Assembly (NCBI RefSeq): GCF_905404315.1
Contig: NC_066273.1
Location: forward strand, 5,766,001-5,830,000
DNA length: 64,000 nucleotides
From: Leptidea sinapis
Lineage: Eukaryota > Arthropoda > Insecta > Lepidoptera > Pieridae
Direction of reading: 5' to 3'
Below the pieces are notes generated by a model. It did not search any database and was not told the DNA's origin. It saw only the letters and a list, made by a program, of their open reading frames with translations. The position numbers were made by a program, and so were the translations under genes. Positions 32,058 through 42,150 of this stretch are shown in pieces (positions within the stretch are counted from its first letter, which is position 1; each line of letters opens with the position of its first letter).

Positions 32058-34892
32058 ATGATGATTTCTAGAAAAAAATATCTTATAGTTGGTTTCATAA
32101 ATATATGTTCTCTTGGCACTGGACAAGAAGAACTTCATGTTGCTGTTAATCGTCATGATATTGATGTATTAGGACTAAATGAAACGTGGCTTAAAGACGG
32201 AGAAGAGGGTCGCGCGCCTATTTTTTCGAATTATCGGCTGGCCCATATTCCACGTTCTCAGCATATCCGCAGCCGCGGAGGTGGAGTCGGGTTCTATATA
32301 AAAAATAATCTTAAGACTAGAGTATTAAAACATCCCAGCTGCAATGATATCCAACAAATGTGGATAAGCTTAAGCATTGGCGGAAAAAAGCTTGTAATTG
32401 GCACTGGCTATCGTCCACCATGGCAGAACACTGATGTTTTTATTGGAGCGTTGCATGAGTCACTTATTAGTTTCTCTTGGGCTGACAACATAATCCTAGT
32501 AGGAGATTTTAATATCAACATCTTAGACAAAAATTCTTCAGGATACAAGAAGCTGATGGACTTTTTAGTCATCACGAATCTGTCACAACATGTAAACAAG
32601 CCGACACACTTTTCACTCCATGGGGAAACCTTATTGGATTTATTCTGCACCAATATGTCATTAAGGCGTGTTTCAGTGGAACACATTAGTGACCTAAGCG
32701 ATCACTCTTTTATTTCGTGCGAAGTTAATGTAGTGAAGGAAAGGATCATTCCTAAACACATAATTTATAGACCTATCAAAGACATTGATCCGATCCTATT
32801 CGGTGACTTTATATCTCAAATTGACTGGGCGTCTTTTTCAGATGTTGAAAACTTAGACAGCTATGTTTCCAATTTTAATAACATCTTGCTTTCTATATTT
32901 GATATACTTGCTCCAGTAAAAATCATTAAAGTAAAAAATCATGACTATCCGTGGATCACGTTCAATATAAAGCAAATAATGAAACGTAGGGATGAAGCTT
33001 ACCTAAGATCTAAAATATCAAAGAACAATGCACATAAAATATACTATAAGGAATTAAAAAAAATTGTTTTTGATGCCATTGAAAAAAAAAAAAAATGCTA
33101 TTTCAGTACCTACGTTAATTCAAATAAGAACAACCCGCGCACTCTATGGAAGACAATTAAAAAAAATATTAACATACACAGCAAAGGGGAATATGTACTT
33201 CCAGAACACCTGTGCATGGCGGATGAAATTAACAATCATTTCCTGGATGTACCTGGAAATAAAATTACGCCTGCTTCTGAAATTGATTATTACCTAAATC
33301 ATAAGAGAGGGGATTTCACGTTCTCCATTACAACTGTGTTAGAAACTGATATTCTTAAACATCTTCGAAGTTTACATTCAAATGCATTGGGGTGTGATGG
33401 AATTTCATTAGACATGTTAAAGTTATCTCTACCATACATAAGTAAGATTATTACAGCTATAATCAATCTCTCCATTGCATCTTCAACTTTTCCATCTGCT
33501 TGGCGTAAATCCCTTCTAACTCCGCTGCCAAAAATTACAAATCCTTCTTCCTTTAAGGACCTCAGGCCAATTAGTATTTTGCCATGTATGTCGAAAGTCC
33601 TAGAAAAAGTAATTTATGAACAGCTCAGAGGATTCTTAGAAAAAAATGACCTACTTCCACAATTACAATCTGGCTTTAGAAAACATAGGAGCACGACTAC
33701 TGCATTATTAGATGTGGTTGATAATGTTCTTGAAGCCCAGGACAGAGGAGAGTGTACCATTTTGATTTTATTAGACTTTTCCCGGGCTTTCGACTCAATT
33801 AACCACGAACTACTTTTAGCGAAACTCTCTTTTTACGGTTTCAAATCTGAGACTATTTGCTGGTTTAAAACCTTTATTTGTAATCGTTCACAAGTCGTCA
33901 ACATTAGGTGTGAAAATGGTCTTAGCACTTGTATCTCTCGTTGCGCCCATGTTTGTAGAGGAGTTCCTCAAGGCTCAATTTTAGGGCCACTTCTGTTTAT
34001 ACTTTACACAGCGGATATCGCTAACTGTATAAAGAATTGCAAATACCATATCTATGCTGATGATATACAGTTGTACATATCTTTTAAAGTAGGAGATTTG
34101 AATTCTGCTCTTGCGAAATTACAGGAAGACCTAAATCGCATTTCTATATGGTCAAAAAATAACTGCCTTGAGTTAAACGCGAAAAAAACAAAATATATGA
34201 TATTAGGAAGTAACTATCAAGTCAACACAACATCAGACCATAAACCCAAAATTTTTATAAATGGAGAACAAATAGACAGAGTCTCTGAAGCGCGCAACCT
34301 GGGAGTTGTATTTGACGAATCCTTGCGATTTCAAAATCACATTCTTGGTGTCGCGAAAAATTGTTTTTATAGGTTAAAGTTACTTTATCGCATCAGAAAT
34401 TCGCTAAGCGTTTGGGTTCGCAAAGAGTTATGTGAATCACTTATTCTCTCTAAATTTAACTACGCTAATACAGTGATTGGGCCTAGGTTGTTGGTGGCTT
34501 CAAAAAAACTTATACAAAGGGTACAAAATGCTTGCACAAGATTTTGTTATGATATTCCTTACCGTGCACACGTAACGCCCTTTTTGAACACCAACAACAT
34601 AATGAAGATGGAATTACGTAGGCAATTTCAGTTTGCCTCGTTACTTTTTAGCGTGGTTAAGTACAGAATACCATTTTACCTATATAAAAGGCTTAGGTGG
34701 TTATCGGACTCAAATGAGAGTTATCAGACGCGTCACGGCAAGATTCTCCTTGAAGTGCCTCTACACGGTACCGCAGCATTTAGGGGTAGCTTTAAATACA
34801 GCGCCTCCAAATGCTGGAATGAATTTTTTAAAAAATTTAAAAAATGTAATAAAATTAAAATAAAAATATTTTTAAACTCGTTTTCCAATTAA
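32058..34892 (+). CDS. LINE ORF2: APE-type endonuclease plus reverse transcriptase, 944 aa
   Basis: This protein nicks target DNA and copies the element RNA at the nick. It runs uninterrupted from ATG to TAA. The N-terminal endonuclease shows N15 (NICSL), E42 (NETWL), GYRP at 117-120, GDFNIN at 149-154 (D150, N152) and the SDH triad at 214-216. The reverse transcriptase (about 480-760) shows the LRPIS segment, QSGFRKHRSTTTAL, LDFSRAFDS (about 572-580), GVPQGSILGP (about 634) and the catalytic box YADD at 666-669. The C-terminus has the usual LINE thumb-like tail (NTVIGPR, CWNEF). All the catalytic residues I can name are present, so the protein could be active. Two ATGs stand at the start (MM), and the first overlaps the end of the preceding open frame by 14 bases. 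Confidence 0.93.
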   Translation: MMISRKKYLIVGFINICSLGTGQEELHVAVNRHDIDVLGLNETWLKDGEEGRAPIFSNYRLAHIPRSQHIRSRGGGVGFYIKNNLKTRVLKHPSCNDIQQMWISLSIGGKKLVIGTGYRPPWQNTDVFIGALHESLISFSWADNIILVGDFNINILDKNSSGYKKLMDFLVITNLSQHVNKPTHFSLHGETLLDLFCTNMSLRRVSVEHISDLSDHSFISCEVNVVKERIIPKHIIYRPIKDIDPILFGDFISQIDWASFSDVENLDSYVSNFNNILLSIFDILAPVKIIKVKNHDYPWITFNIKQIMKRRDEAYLRSKISKNNAHKIYYKELKKIVFDAIEKKKKCYFSTYVNSNKNNPRTLWKTIKKNINIHSKGEYVLPEHLCMADEINNHFLDVPGNKITPASEIDYYLNHKRGDFTFSITTVLETDILKHLRSLHSNALGCDGISLDMLKLSLPYISKIITAIINLSIASSTFPSAWRKSLLTPLPKITNPSSFKDLRPISILPCMSKVLEKVIYEQLRGFLEKNDLLPQLQSGFRKHRSTTTALLDVVDNVLEAQDRGECTILILLDFSRAFDSINHELLLAKLSFYGFKSETICWFKTFICNRSQVVNIRCENGLSTCISRCAHVCRGVPQGSILGPLLFILYTADIANCIKNCKYHIYADDIQLYISFKVGDLNSALAKLQEDLNRISIWSKNNCLELNAKKTKYMILGSNYQVNTTSDHKPKIFINGEQIDRVSEARNLGVVFDESLRFQNHILGVAKNCFYRLKLLYRIRNSLSVWVRKELCESLILSKFNYANTVIGPRLLVASKKLIQRVQNACTRFCYDIPYRAHVTPFLNTNNIMKMELRRQFQFASLLFSVVKYRIPFYLYKRLRWLSDSNESYQTRHGKILLEVPLHGTAAFRGSFKYSASKCWNEFFKKFKKCNKIKIKIFLNSFSN

Positions 34893-35160
34893 ATCTTTTA
34901 GTTTCTTTTATTTTATTTTTCTACTATTTTTGGATGGTCACTTTTAAGACCTATAACAAAAGGAACCGTGTTGTCTACAGCTACTGTCAACGAGTCGACT
35001 TGGTAGGCACCTACTGAAAATCAGTACTGGAAATCATTTCCAAAAATACTGAGTGGGTGTCCTTTTCATGACCCCGTATTTTTTTTTTTTTTGTTAATTT
35101 AACTATGTATATATGTTTTGTGATGTCATGAATAAATGCATACTTTACTTTACTTTACTT

Positions 35161-35344
35161 AAATATATGACGTCATCAATCGCCGCCATATTCTACTGTG
35201 AGCACTGGCGTTTTCGAAGTAAGGTACTCGCAGTACTTTGATCACGTGATCAGTTAATGAAATGGTTATTTTGTTTTACTCACGTGAATTCTTTGTGTTA
35301 TTTTCTTGATTGGCTTCAATTTTAGTGAAATTGCATTGACACTC
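35161..35344. other. Right flank of the LINE
   Basis: Sequence after the (TACTT)4 tail. No obvious match to the left flank, so no target-site duplication is claimed. Confidence 0.3.
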
Positions 35345-35500
35345 ACACAACCTGAGAGTTGAACAAGACATACCAAGATTTACGATCCATGCGTCACACA
35401 AACATCACACAAAAGGTTGGCTCAGGGCGCTGGTTTGAGTCCCACATTGTCAAAAAATTTTGGTTACAAATTTAATTTGTATAAAGTTAATACATTAAAT
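35345..35500 (+). mobile_element. tRNA-like repeat (family T), degenerate copy 2
   Basis: CAACCTGAGAGTTGAACAAG, then GGTTGGCTCAGG, then GTTTGAGTCCCACATTGTC. Order and spacing follow family T but the tRNA-like part is broken. Confidence 0.6.
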
Positions 35501-35885
35501 TTTATACCTTTAAGGTAAAGAACCTCGAACCTGGTCCCTAAGGAACATGCCACTATGTAACCATATCAATTAAATCTGTCCGCAAGCAGTTCTGTCGCAG
35601 CGAGCACCTATGAGTGTTATCTTAATATTATATCAGCTGTTATCGTGTGTCGTATATGTGTTCCACTGCGGTAGGTTATATTATAAACGTGACGTAAATT
35701 AGCCACGATTGCCTGCTCTTTCTAGTAATAGAAGCTATTACTAACAAGGAGTAGAGCATGCTTTAAGCTGTTTTCAGACTACGCTATACTATTGCGATAT
35801 ATATTTAAGCAAATAAGGACCTAATGCTATACTATATTGCATGGCGTTCACATTACGCGATATACTTGCAAGTATTTATATTATA
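35501..35885. other. Unassigned DNA
   Basis: No repeat copy or coding signal recognised. Phrases around 35770-35880 repeat the word GCTATACTAT twice. Confidence 0.25.
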
Positions 35886-36336
35886 CTAGAGGACACGACA
35901 GACGTTGTCTTGTACACACATCTTAAATTTGAAAAATCGGTCCAGCCGTTAGGAGGAGTTCACTAACATACACATGACCAGGAGAATTAAAATAAAATTA
36001 TATGGATGGAATTGAGAATCTAAACCAATCTCAAATTCACTGGAACACACAAAAAATCATCAAAATCAGTCAAGCCGTTTAGGAGGTTGTTCAATTATGA
36101 ATCTAAACCATTCTCAAATCCACCTGAAGACAGACACCAGTCTCAAATTCATTGGAATACACAAAAAATCATCAAAATCGGTCCAGCCGTTAAGGAGGTA
36201 GTTTAATTGTGAATCTAAAACATTCTCGAATCCACCTGAAGACACACAGAAAGTTTCATTAAAATCGTTCAAGCCGTTTAGGAGGAGTTCAGTTACATTA
36301 GACGCACAAAAGAAATATATTATCTATATATTAAGA
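35886..36336 (-). mobile_element. Non-autonomous Helitron containing an internal minisatellite
   Basis: The minus strand starts A|TCTTAATATATAG and ends with a stem (ACAGAC side) and CTAG|T, meeting the A^T rule. Inside, four copies of the phrase AATCGGTCCAGCCGTTAGG (starting near 35935, 36063, 36176 and 36263) lie in units of about 128, 113 and 87 bases that also share AATCTAAACCATTCTCAAA. Confidence 0.7.
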
Positions 36337-36348
36337 TGACAAGCTCAG

Positions 36349-36640
36349 TTGACGCGACCTTGGAAGAGTGTGCACACGATCGACACCATGGATTTAATAC
36401 TGGATAGTCTTAAGAGATCATCGAGCGATGACGACAATGCGGAATTTGACACTATCTTGTCATTAATGCTACGAAAGAAGAAAAATGCCAGAACATGGAT
36501 ATCAAATCATATAAAATTTAGAGAACGTGGCGATTTGAAACTTTTTGAAGATGGAAGAAGGAGGAAGATGGCGGCTCACAATATAGCACTGCATGAACTC
36601 AGCACACGCCCAATTTTATTGCGTATAGTAAGCTAGTAAT
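36349..36640 (+). pseudogene. Possible PIF/Harbinger-type transposase N-terminal fragment
   Basis: The 95-codon frame contains DDDNAEFDTILSLMLRKKK then RTWISNHIKFRERGDLKLF. The pattern basic patch, W, H, R-x-R-x-x-G-x-x-x-x-L resembles the start of Harbinger/HARBI1-like proteins. No catalytic part follows; a LINE family B tail replaces it at 36716. Alternative: an unrelated short frame. Low confidence. Confidence 0.3.
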
Positions 36641-36715
36641 ATATCGTACAGTAAAGTGTGAACGTGTCCATTATAATGTATGGTGCGCGAGATTGTTGTG
36701 CTATGAACTATAAGG

Positions 36716-37010
36716 ACGACACGCCACAAATTAGGATATCATCCCCACCATCTGGATGTTTGGCGGTCCTCCACAGTGCGGTTTTCAAGGAGCTTTCTTC
36801 CTCGTACAAAGTTATAGAATGAGCTACCTTGTGCGGTGTTTCCGGAACGACATGGGTACCATCAAAAAACCGCGTACACCTTCCTTAATGGCCGGCAACG
36901 CTTCTGTGATTCTTCTGGTGCTGCAAGAGAATGTGACCGGCGGTAATCACTTAGCACCAGATGATTTGTACGCTCGTTTGTCCTCCTTTTTCCAGAAAAA
37001 AGCTATATTC
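36716..37010 (+). pseudogene. LINE family B tail
   Basis: ACGACACGCCACAAATTAGG starts a stretch matching 334-640 with frameshifts: GFQGAFF, RNDMGT, CCTTAATGGCCGGCAACGC, then the UTR and TCCAGAAAAAA end. Confidence 0.78.
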
Positions 37011-37116
37011 TATTATATTATAGCATAGTGTGTAAAGAGCTTTAACCTGTTTCCATTACTATTTGTGTTTTGGTTTGTAGAGCTCCAGAGCCTTGTCTTA
37101 AAATACGTATTAATAC

Positions 37117-37260
37117 TTAGGGTATGTTCCGATATGCACTGCGACCACTGTATAGTATGAGGTCAATTTAGTATACTGTGAAGCCGTTCCTTTATAGCCA
37201 GTTATACTGGTTACTATATAAAACGGAACGCAATCTCGTATACTGTCAGCCGCATTTTTG
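37117..37260. repeat. Repeat shared with 31262-31345
   Basis: See 31262. Contains an internal inverted pair CCGTTCC / GGAACG at about 37186 and 37225. Confidence 0.4.
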
Positions 37261-37755
37261 ACGCAGCATTCAAATGAGTGTATTAAAGATTTCTAGTTCA
37301 TTAAAAAAAACTGTTGTTGGAGTACTGTCAAATTAAAAATATTTGGGATTAAACTGTAGGTATTGTTTATAAAACGTTACGCACTCGAGTGGTTAAAATA
37401 TAGAATTGTTAATTACACTACAACCCATATCAACTAAGTACTATGTATAGAAGTTAATTACTGTTCACAAGATTCACAAAGGTTAAAGGGCAATTATGCG
37501 GACTTCTTAGGTTTGTAAATTACAGTAGTATAATGAACCATTAAGATTCATTAATATAAAAATAACATAATCCCAAAAATATCATAAATATATCGTAATG
37601 ACATCACTATGTTTGAAATGTGGACACCTGTGGCATTATCATTTAATACACTTAAAATTGTCATTAATAGTTATTTATGCAACTGTTGTGTATTAAAACA
37701 CGACCGTGGCTTTATAATAGTATCACATAAGTGTTATAATACCTAATTGTCAACA
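37261..37755. other. AT-rich DNA, nothing recognised
   Basis: No repeat copy or coding signal seen. Confidence 0.3.
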
Positions 37756-37756
37756 G

Positions 37757-38050
37757 TTGCATACAAGACTTTATCTACACCCATAATATGAATCTTCTAT
37801 AAAAGATTCTGAAACAGTTAGCTTACTGCTAACATTAAAGAAGCCAGTCCTAGTAACCATAATATCATCCAAATGAGTGTTATTATAAAAACGGATGATA
37901 TAATGTTGTACTGAATTTCATTACAACACTCGTTTGGATGATGTTATGGTTAGTAGGACATTTGGTGTTTTAATGTTGACAATAAGCAAACTGTTTTAGA
38001 ATTTTTAATAGAGGATTTGATGGGTGGGTGTATACAAAGTTTTTAACGAT
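37757..38050. repeat. Long imperfect inverted repeat (arms ~130 bp)
   Basis: The left arm (about 37760-37890) and right arm (about 37908-38048) are complementary along most of their length. Examples: GTAACCATAATATCATCCAA pairs with TTGGATGATGTTATGGTTAG, and CAGTTAGCTTACTGCTAACA with the region at 37972-37995. The centre is short (~17 bases). Non-coding; a foldback transposon or an inverted duplication. Confidence 0.7.
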
Positions 38051-38094
38051 ACGATACTTTGGTATTGTTATTCTAAAGCTTAATAATGATACTA

Positions 38095-38560
38095 ATTAGA
38101 CCAACACATAGTTGTAGAATATGTTTTAGATTTATATAATACGTAATTAGTATTTAGCCGACAATCAACGTCATAAAAGTTTTTTTTAAATTAATTCTAT
38201 CTCAACGGATACTCCATAGGGAGTGCCGCTTGCGCCTCTCTCTCCCCAAGAGAAGGTCGCCTTCGATGAAGGTTCAGAGGGCACCTGCCCAAAGCCAACT
38301 TCAGGTGATGTTTAGTGGGTAGGCACCTAGGTTTTACGTGAGTCCCACATAGCATTCACCACCTCCCTCCCGTCGTCATTCCGGAGGGAAGCCCTTCCCT
38401 TTGTTTGGGCGCAAAAAAAAAATACTAATTTAATTCAAATTTGTTCTTATATATTTTTCTTCTCATTTGTGTAGAAGTTGTTGTAAAATAATTTTAGATT
38501 TATATAATTCGTTATTACTTTATAGCCGACAAACAACGTCATAAAATTATTTTACATGCA
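38095..38560. repeat. ~75-bp direct repeats flanking a GC-rich poly(A) insert
   Basis: TTTTAGATTTATATAAT and TAGCCGACAATCAACGTCAT at 38125-38177 recur, slightly changed, at 38488-38542. Between them (38200-38423) sits a GC-rich segment that ends in a run of ten A residues. Confidence 0.6.
38200..38423 (+). mobile_element. GC-rich 5'-truncated retroposon, poly(A)-tailed
   Basis: About 225 bases much richer in GC than any neighbour (CCCCAAGAGAAGGTCGCCTT, CGGAGGGAAGCCCTTCCC), closing with GGGCGC plus A10. This looks like a LINE 3' UTR inserted by target-primed reverse transcription. TTAATTC-like words on both sides are weak candidates for a target duplication. Confidence 0.5.
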
Positions 38561-38915
38561 TGTCTGATTGCCTGTAAGTAGAATCGCAACTATCATTTTT
38601 TTAAGTATGTTTATTTATTTATTTATAAATTTGGGCAACTAACAAATTACACTCTTTACATGCTTAAACTTAAAATATAATAATAATATGGATAAGAGTT
38701 AATTCACTGTTGTAAGTATAATGGAATGTAGGTATGTTGTAGTTTCTGTAGGTAATCTGAAGTAAATAAATAAATAAACACTAATATCTACAAGCTGGGT
38801 AACTTAAGTTAAGCCAATAAGTATATTATCCAAAATCACCGGCAACAGTTCCACCCAAAATATTAACTTCAATCACGAATAGCCTACAGCTAAGATACTT
38901 ATTAGGGACGTACCA
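38561..38915. other. AT-rich DNA, nothing recognised
   Basis: No repeat copy or coding signal seen; short A/T tandem words only. Confidence 0.3.
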
Positions 38916-39090
38916 TGCACCTGTGTGAATATTTTCAAAATCTTCATAATTAGAGGTTTGCGGATATTCCCAAAGAAGGCCGAAAACCGACGGGTGAGCC
39001 TTACTGCGGCGGCAATAAATTCTTCGACATTTGACCCCAAAGTTTTTTAGATATTTGCCCTTTGGCTGTCTTTAGCTGTAGAAGCGATTT
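38816..39090 (-). other. GC-richer island with overlapping open frames, unknown
   Basis: The minus strand holds two overlapping open stretches. One of about 80 codons contains HPSVFGLLWEYPQTSNYEDF and IHTGAWYVPNKYLSCRLFVI; the other contains NVEEFIAAAVRLTRRFSAFF. Neither has an obvious start, splice context or family match that I can name. It could be a decayed exon or part of an unrecognised repeat. Confidence 0.25.
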
Positions 39091-40390
39091 GGAAAGTTAC
39101 AGAGTAAGCGTTGTTGTTTAATTCGTTAGAGGCTGATACATAGGATAATGTTATATTAATTTACTAATAGTTAATATGCGGGTACTGTATAATATCATTT
39201 TGAATATTATTTTAATTTGATATAAGTTACTTAGCATTCGTTTGTAATAGGAAAAAAAAGACTTAAGAAAAGAAGCAATTGTGTGGTTTTATGAAACCAC
39301 GATGCAAGTGAAACCTATTTCACAAAATAACATTTCTCGCTATATAGATATCCTTATAACGCGTTTTCATATTACAGTATTCCAATTTCCCGTATAACAC
39401 GGGTATTCCGTCATATAACGCGAGGATTTCCCACATACATGTATCTGTACTGTGTTATAATGATTTGTACAGTTCATAATTAGCATCGTGTACCTTTAAG
39501 CGAGTGTCACAATTACAAAATTATTTTATTAAATTTGTGTATTAAAATAGTAAAACTAGGCAAACAAAAGGAAATACTTGTTATGAATTGTGTTTAATTT
39601 TAATAATTACGAATTACGAGGTCGTAAAACTATACGGGATAATATAAATATAGGAATACCCATATACCACTCTACCGCGTTATTGGGGGCATCACCTGTA
39701 TTATGAATTTTGAGCAAATAATTTTGTTAGAATTTGGGTACAATTTCTATAATATAAGTTAAAACTGTTTTGAATACCAATTTTGTAGTACTATGACGTC
39801 TTTCTTAAATTTGTAAATAAGCTTGGCGTAAGCCTCTGAAGTAAATATGATGCCCTGGTACATGTCGTCAGCAAGACACGTGATTTTCATCGCTATTATA
39901 AAACACTAATTATCAACATATCTCTACTTTACTTATATTCGCCTTGTACCAATATAGCAAAGATCAAATGAAAGTTTAAGATGAATATTTTAGAAGATGT
40001 TCGTCATGAATAATGGTTAATTATTATTGTAATGTAATGTATTAAAGAAAATCATAGCATAATTACAGTTTATACGAAGAATTGAAATTGAATTAAGTAA
40101 TTTAAACATTGCCAACTTCCTAAAAAATAATATCAAACTTATGAATGTTGCCAAATAAATTATCTAACATAGATAATAACATTGCAACGACATGATCAAG
40201 TTCTTCATCGCCAATCCTAGAATTCTTATAATTGCTCTTAGTGGCCGTTTAAAACAGTAAAATCATTCACGATTTAAATATTATAATCCCACGTAAGCCG
40301 ATAGATTACTCTGTAGTCCGTGCCCACTAATGTCGAACATGTATATCGCAGCGATCGTCAACCGTGGCAGATCGCCTGAGGGTTCCCCGC
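39091..40390. other. AT-rich intergenic DNA, nothing recognised
   Basis: No repeat family of this window appears in these 1.3 kb and no frame of note. Confidence 0.35.
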
Positions 40391-40391
40391 C

Positions 40392-40687
40392 TTATATTCT
40401 GGTTCCCACATGCTCCAAAGACTCGGATTGCGTGTGACCTGAGCTTACAACCTCTACAACCGACGTTAAATCTGTATCATTATCGTAAGCAATATCAGTA
40501 AGGTCACTTTAATCTTTTGGAGTTTTTTTAACTGTTGCTTCAACTTTATCATCACTCAGGGGCACTGCTTCTAGATCTACTGTTTGCTTCGGGCGTTTGG
40601 TTTCGTTCTCAGCTTTGGCTTTCGGTGCCGTGGGAGCTTCGCTAGTGTTTTTTGTTGAGGTGAAACTTTCCGTCGCGTATTGTATTG
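40392..40687 (-). pseudogene. Candidate exon or processed pseudogene fragment, charged low-complexity protein
   Basis: On the minus strand a good acceptor (TTGTTTTATTATAG) at 40688-40701 opens a frame reading ENETKRPKQTVDLEAVPLSD and DDKVEATVKKTPKD, then TAA at 40511-40509. The same frame continues for 38 more codons (SDLTDIAYDNDTDLTSVVEV and on) to a second stop at 40394-40392. Lys/Glu/Thr/Pro-rich composition and GC-richer codons suggest former or present coding sequence. Either a terminal exon ending at the first stop, or a pseudogene with one stop. No family recognised. Confidence 0.3.
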
Positions 40688-40701
40688 CTATAATAAAACA
40701 A

Positions 40702-41838
40702 TTATAGCATCATCATTGAACGCATGATATAATAAAACAATCTGTACTTAATTTCACTTGATTTCACAAATATCAACTTTTTTTTAATGCGATGGCAAAT
40801 TTGATGCCCAATTTGAATAATCTTGTAACGCCTGAGACACTTTCAGATAAATTTAAAAGTTAATAAATTATTTCAAATTTGCGAATTTTGCAAATTATTG
40901 CTACTAATTTTATAAACACATTAACAATAAATTTGAAATATGAATTTCGAGATAATTTGAAATAAAATTATATTTTTGTCAAAACTGCTCGTCGAATGTC
41001 TCATTATTGTCATTAAAAAAGAGCCTTGTGAAATAATGATTGGAATAAAAATAAAATAATCCTTTTAAGGTCAAAATATAAGTTTTGACAAATTTATTTT
41101 GAAAAATTGAAATATTGTAATAAGTCAATACATTGAATTTTAAATACAAAATAGGTTTCAATTAAAGTTGAGTTATTAGTAATCCATGAATGTATGGGTA
41201 ATCCAAAGTCGACAGATAATGAAGATAATGGAGGTTGAAAAACGATGCTAAGCCTCAAGTGATTACTGGCGTTTACCAAATTATTCAGTAATCGATACTC
41301 CATTGTAATGTCGGGAATAAAATGAATGGAATTTCTTTGGAACTTCAACAATTTTTATGGTAATAATACTATCTGGATGGAAGGCATTGAATTTTTATTT
41401 AAATATAGTATTTAATGAAGGAATTTCGATTGATGTATTACACAGTAAATGGTTATTGACTACGAGATTTTTGTGGTATACAAAGCGAACCAAAAATTCG
41501 AGTCACCTGAATTTAACTGATCAGCGCCCATATTTATTATAAAATTTGAACTAAAATTCTCTATATCTCCATGTAGATAAATTTCATATACATATTAGAA
41601 TATACTCTTTGTATTTTGAATAACACCTTTTTACCTAATAAATATAATGTTCACTTAGCACTTATAACAATTTATTTATTTCTGCCTATTTGTCAATCTA
41701 CTAGTTTGGCTATTTCTGTATCAAATTTGCCGAATATTACAACTTATGGTACGAGTAGAGACTAATCTTTAAATTTTTTGCGAAAATTCAAATCCCTTAT
41801 TATTGTAAAAATCCGATTGAACAGTTGGATATTTTTAC
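40702..41838. other. AT-rich intergenic DNA, nothing recognised
   Basis: Short frames at 40979-41542 on both strands have no recognisable content. Confidence 0.3.
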
Positions 41839-41839
41839 T

Positions 41840-42150
41840 AGGCTCCTTTACACAGGATGCCGGCTAGATTATGGGTACCACAACGGCGCCTATTTCTGCC
41901 GTGAAGCAGTAATGTGTAAGCATTACTGTATTTCGGTCTGAAGGGCGCCGTAGCTAGTGAAATTACTGGGCAAATGAGATTTAACATCTTATGTCTCTAG
42001 GTGACGAGCGCAGTTGTAGTGACGCACAGAATTATTGGGGTTTTTCAAGAATCCTGAGTGGCACTGCATTGTAATGGGCAGGGCGTATTAATAACCATCA
42101 ACTGAACGTCCTGCTCGTCTCGTCCCTTATTTTCATAAAAAAAAATATAT
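41840..42150 (+). repeat. Family A repeat, copy 13, full length
   Basis: From TAGGCTCCTTTACACAGGAT to CCTTATTTTCATAAAAAAAA. The left arm of the main hairpin is mutated (GTGACGCACAG). Confidence 0.83.

Larger units (their letters stand above)
31430..35160 (+). mobile_element. Nearly complete non-LTR retrotransposon (CR1/L2/Daphne-like group)
   Basis: This LINE carries the last part of ORF1 (to 31646), an inter-ORF segment with an internal duplication, an intact ORF2 (32058-34892), a 3' UTR with a T-run near 35070-35083, and a short tandem tail (TACTT)4 at 35141-35160. A microsatellite tail rather than poly(A) is typical of the CR1/L2 side of the jockey superfamily. The left end is set where the ORF1-like frame becomes recognisable; sequence to its left matches nothing in ORF1 that I know, so the copy is probably 5'-truncated. 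No target-site duplication could be identified. The clade name is inference from motif style. Confidence 0.85.

Noticed and set aside
35930..36300. A CRISPR-like array
   Set aside because: The repeats are 20-30 bases but imperfect, spaced irregularly (about 87-128 bases), share spacer sequence, and lie within Helitron ends in a eukaryotic genome.
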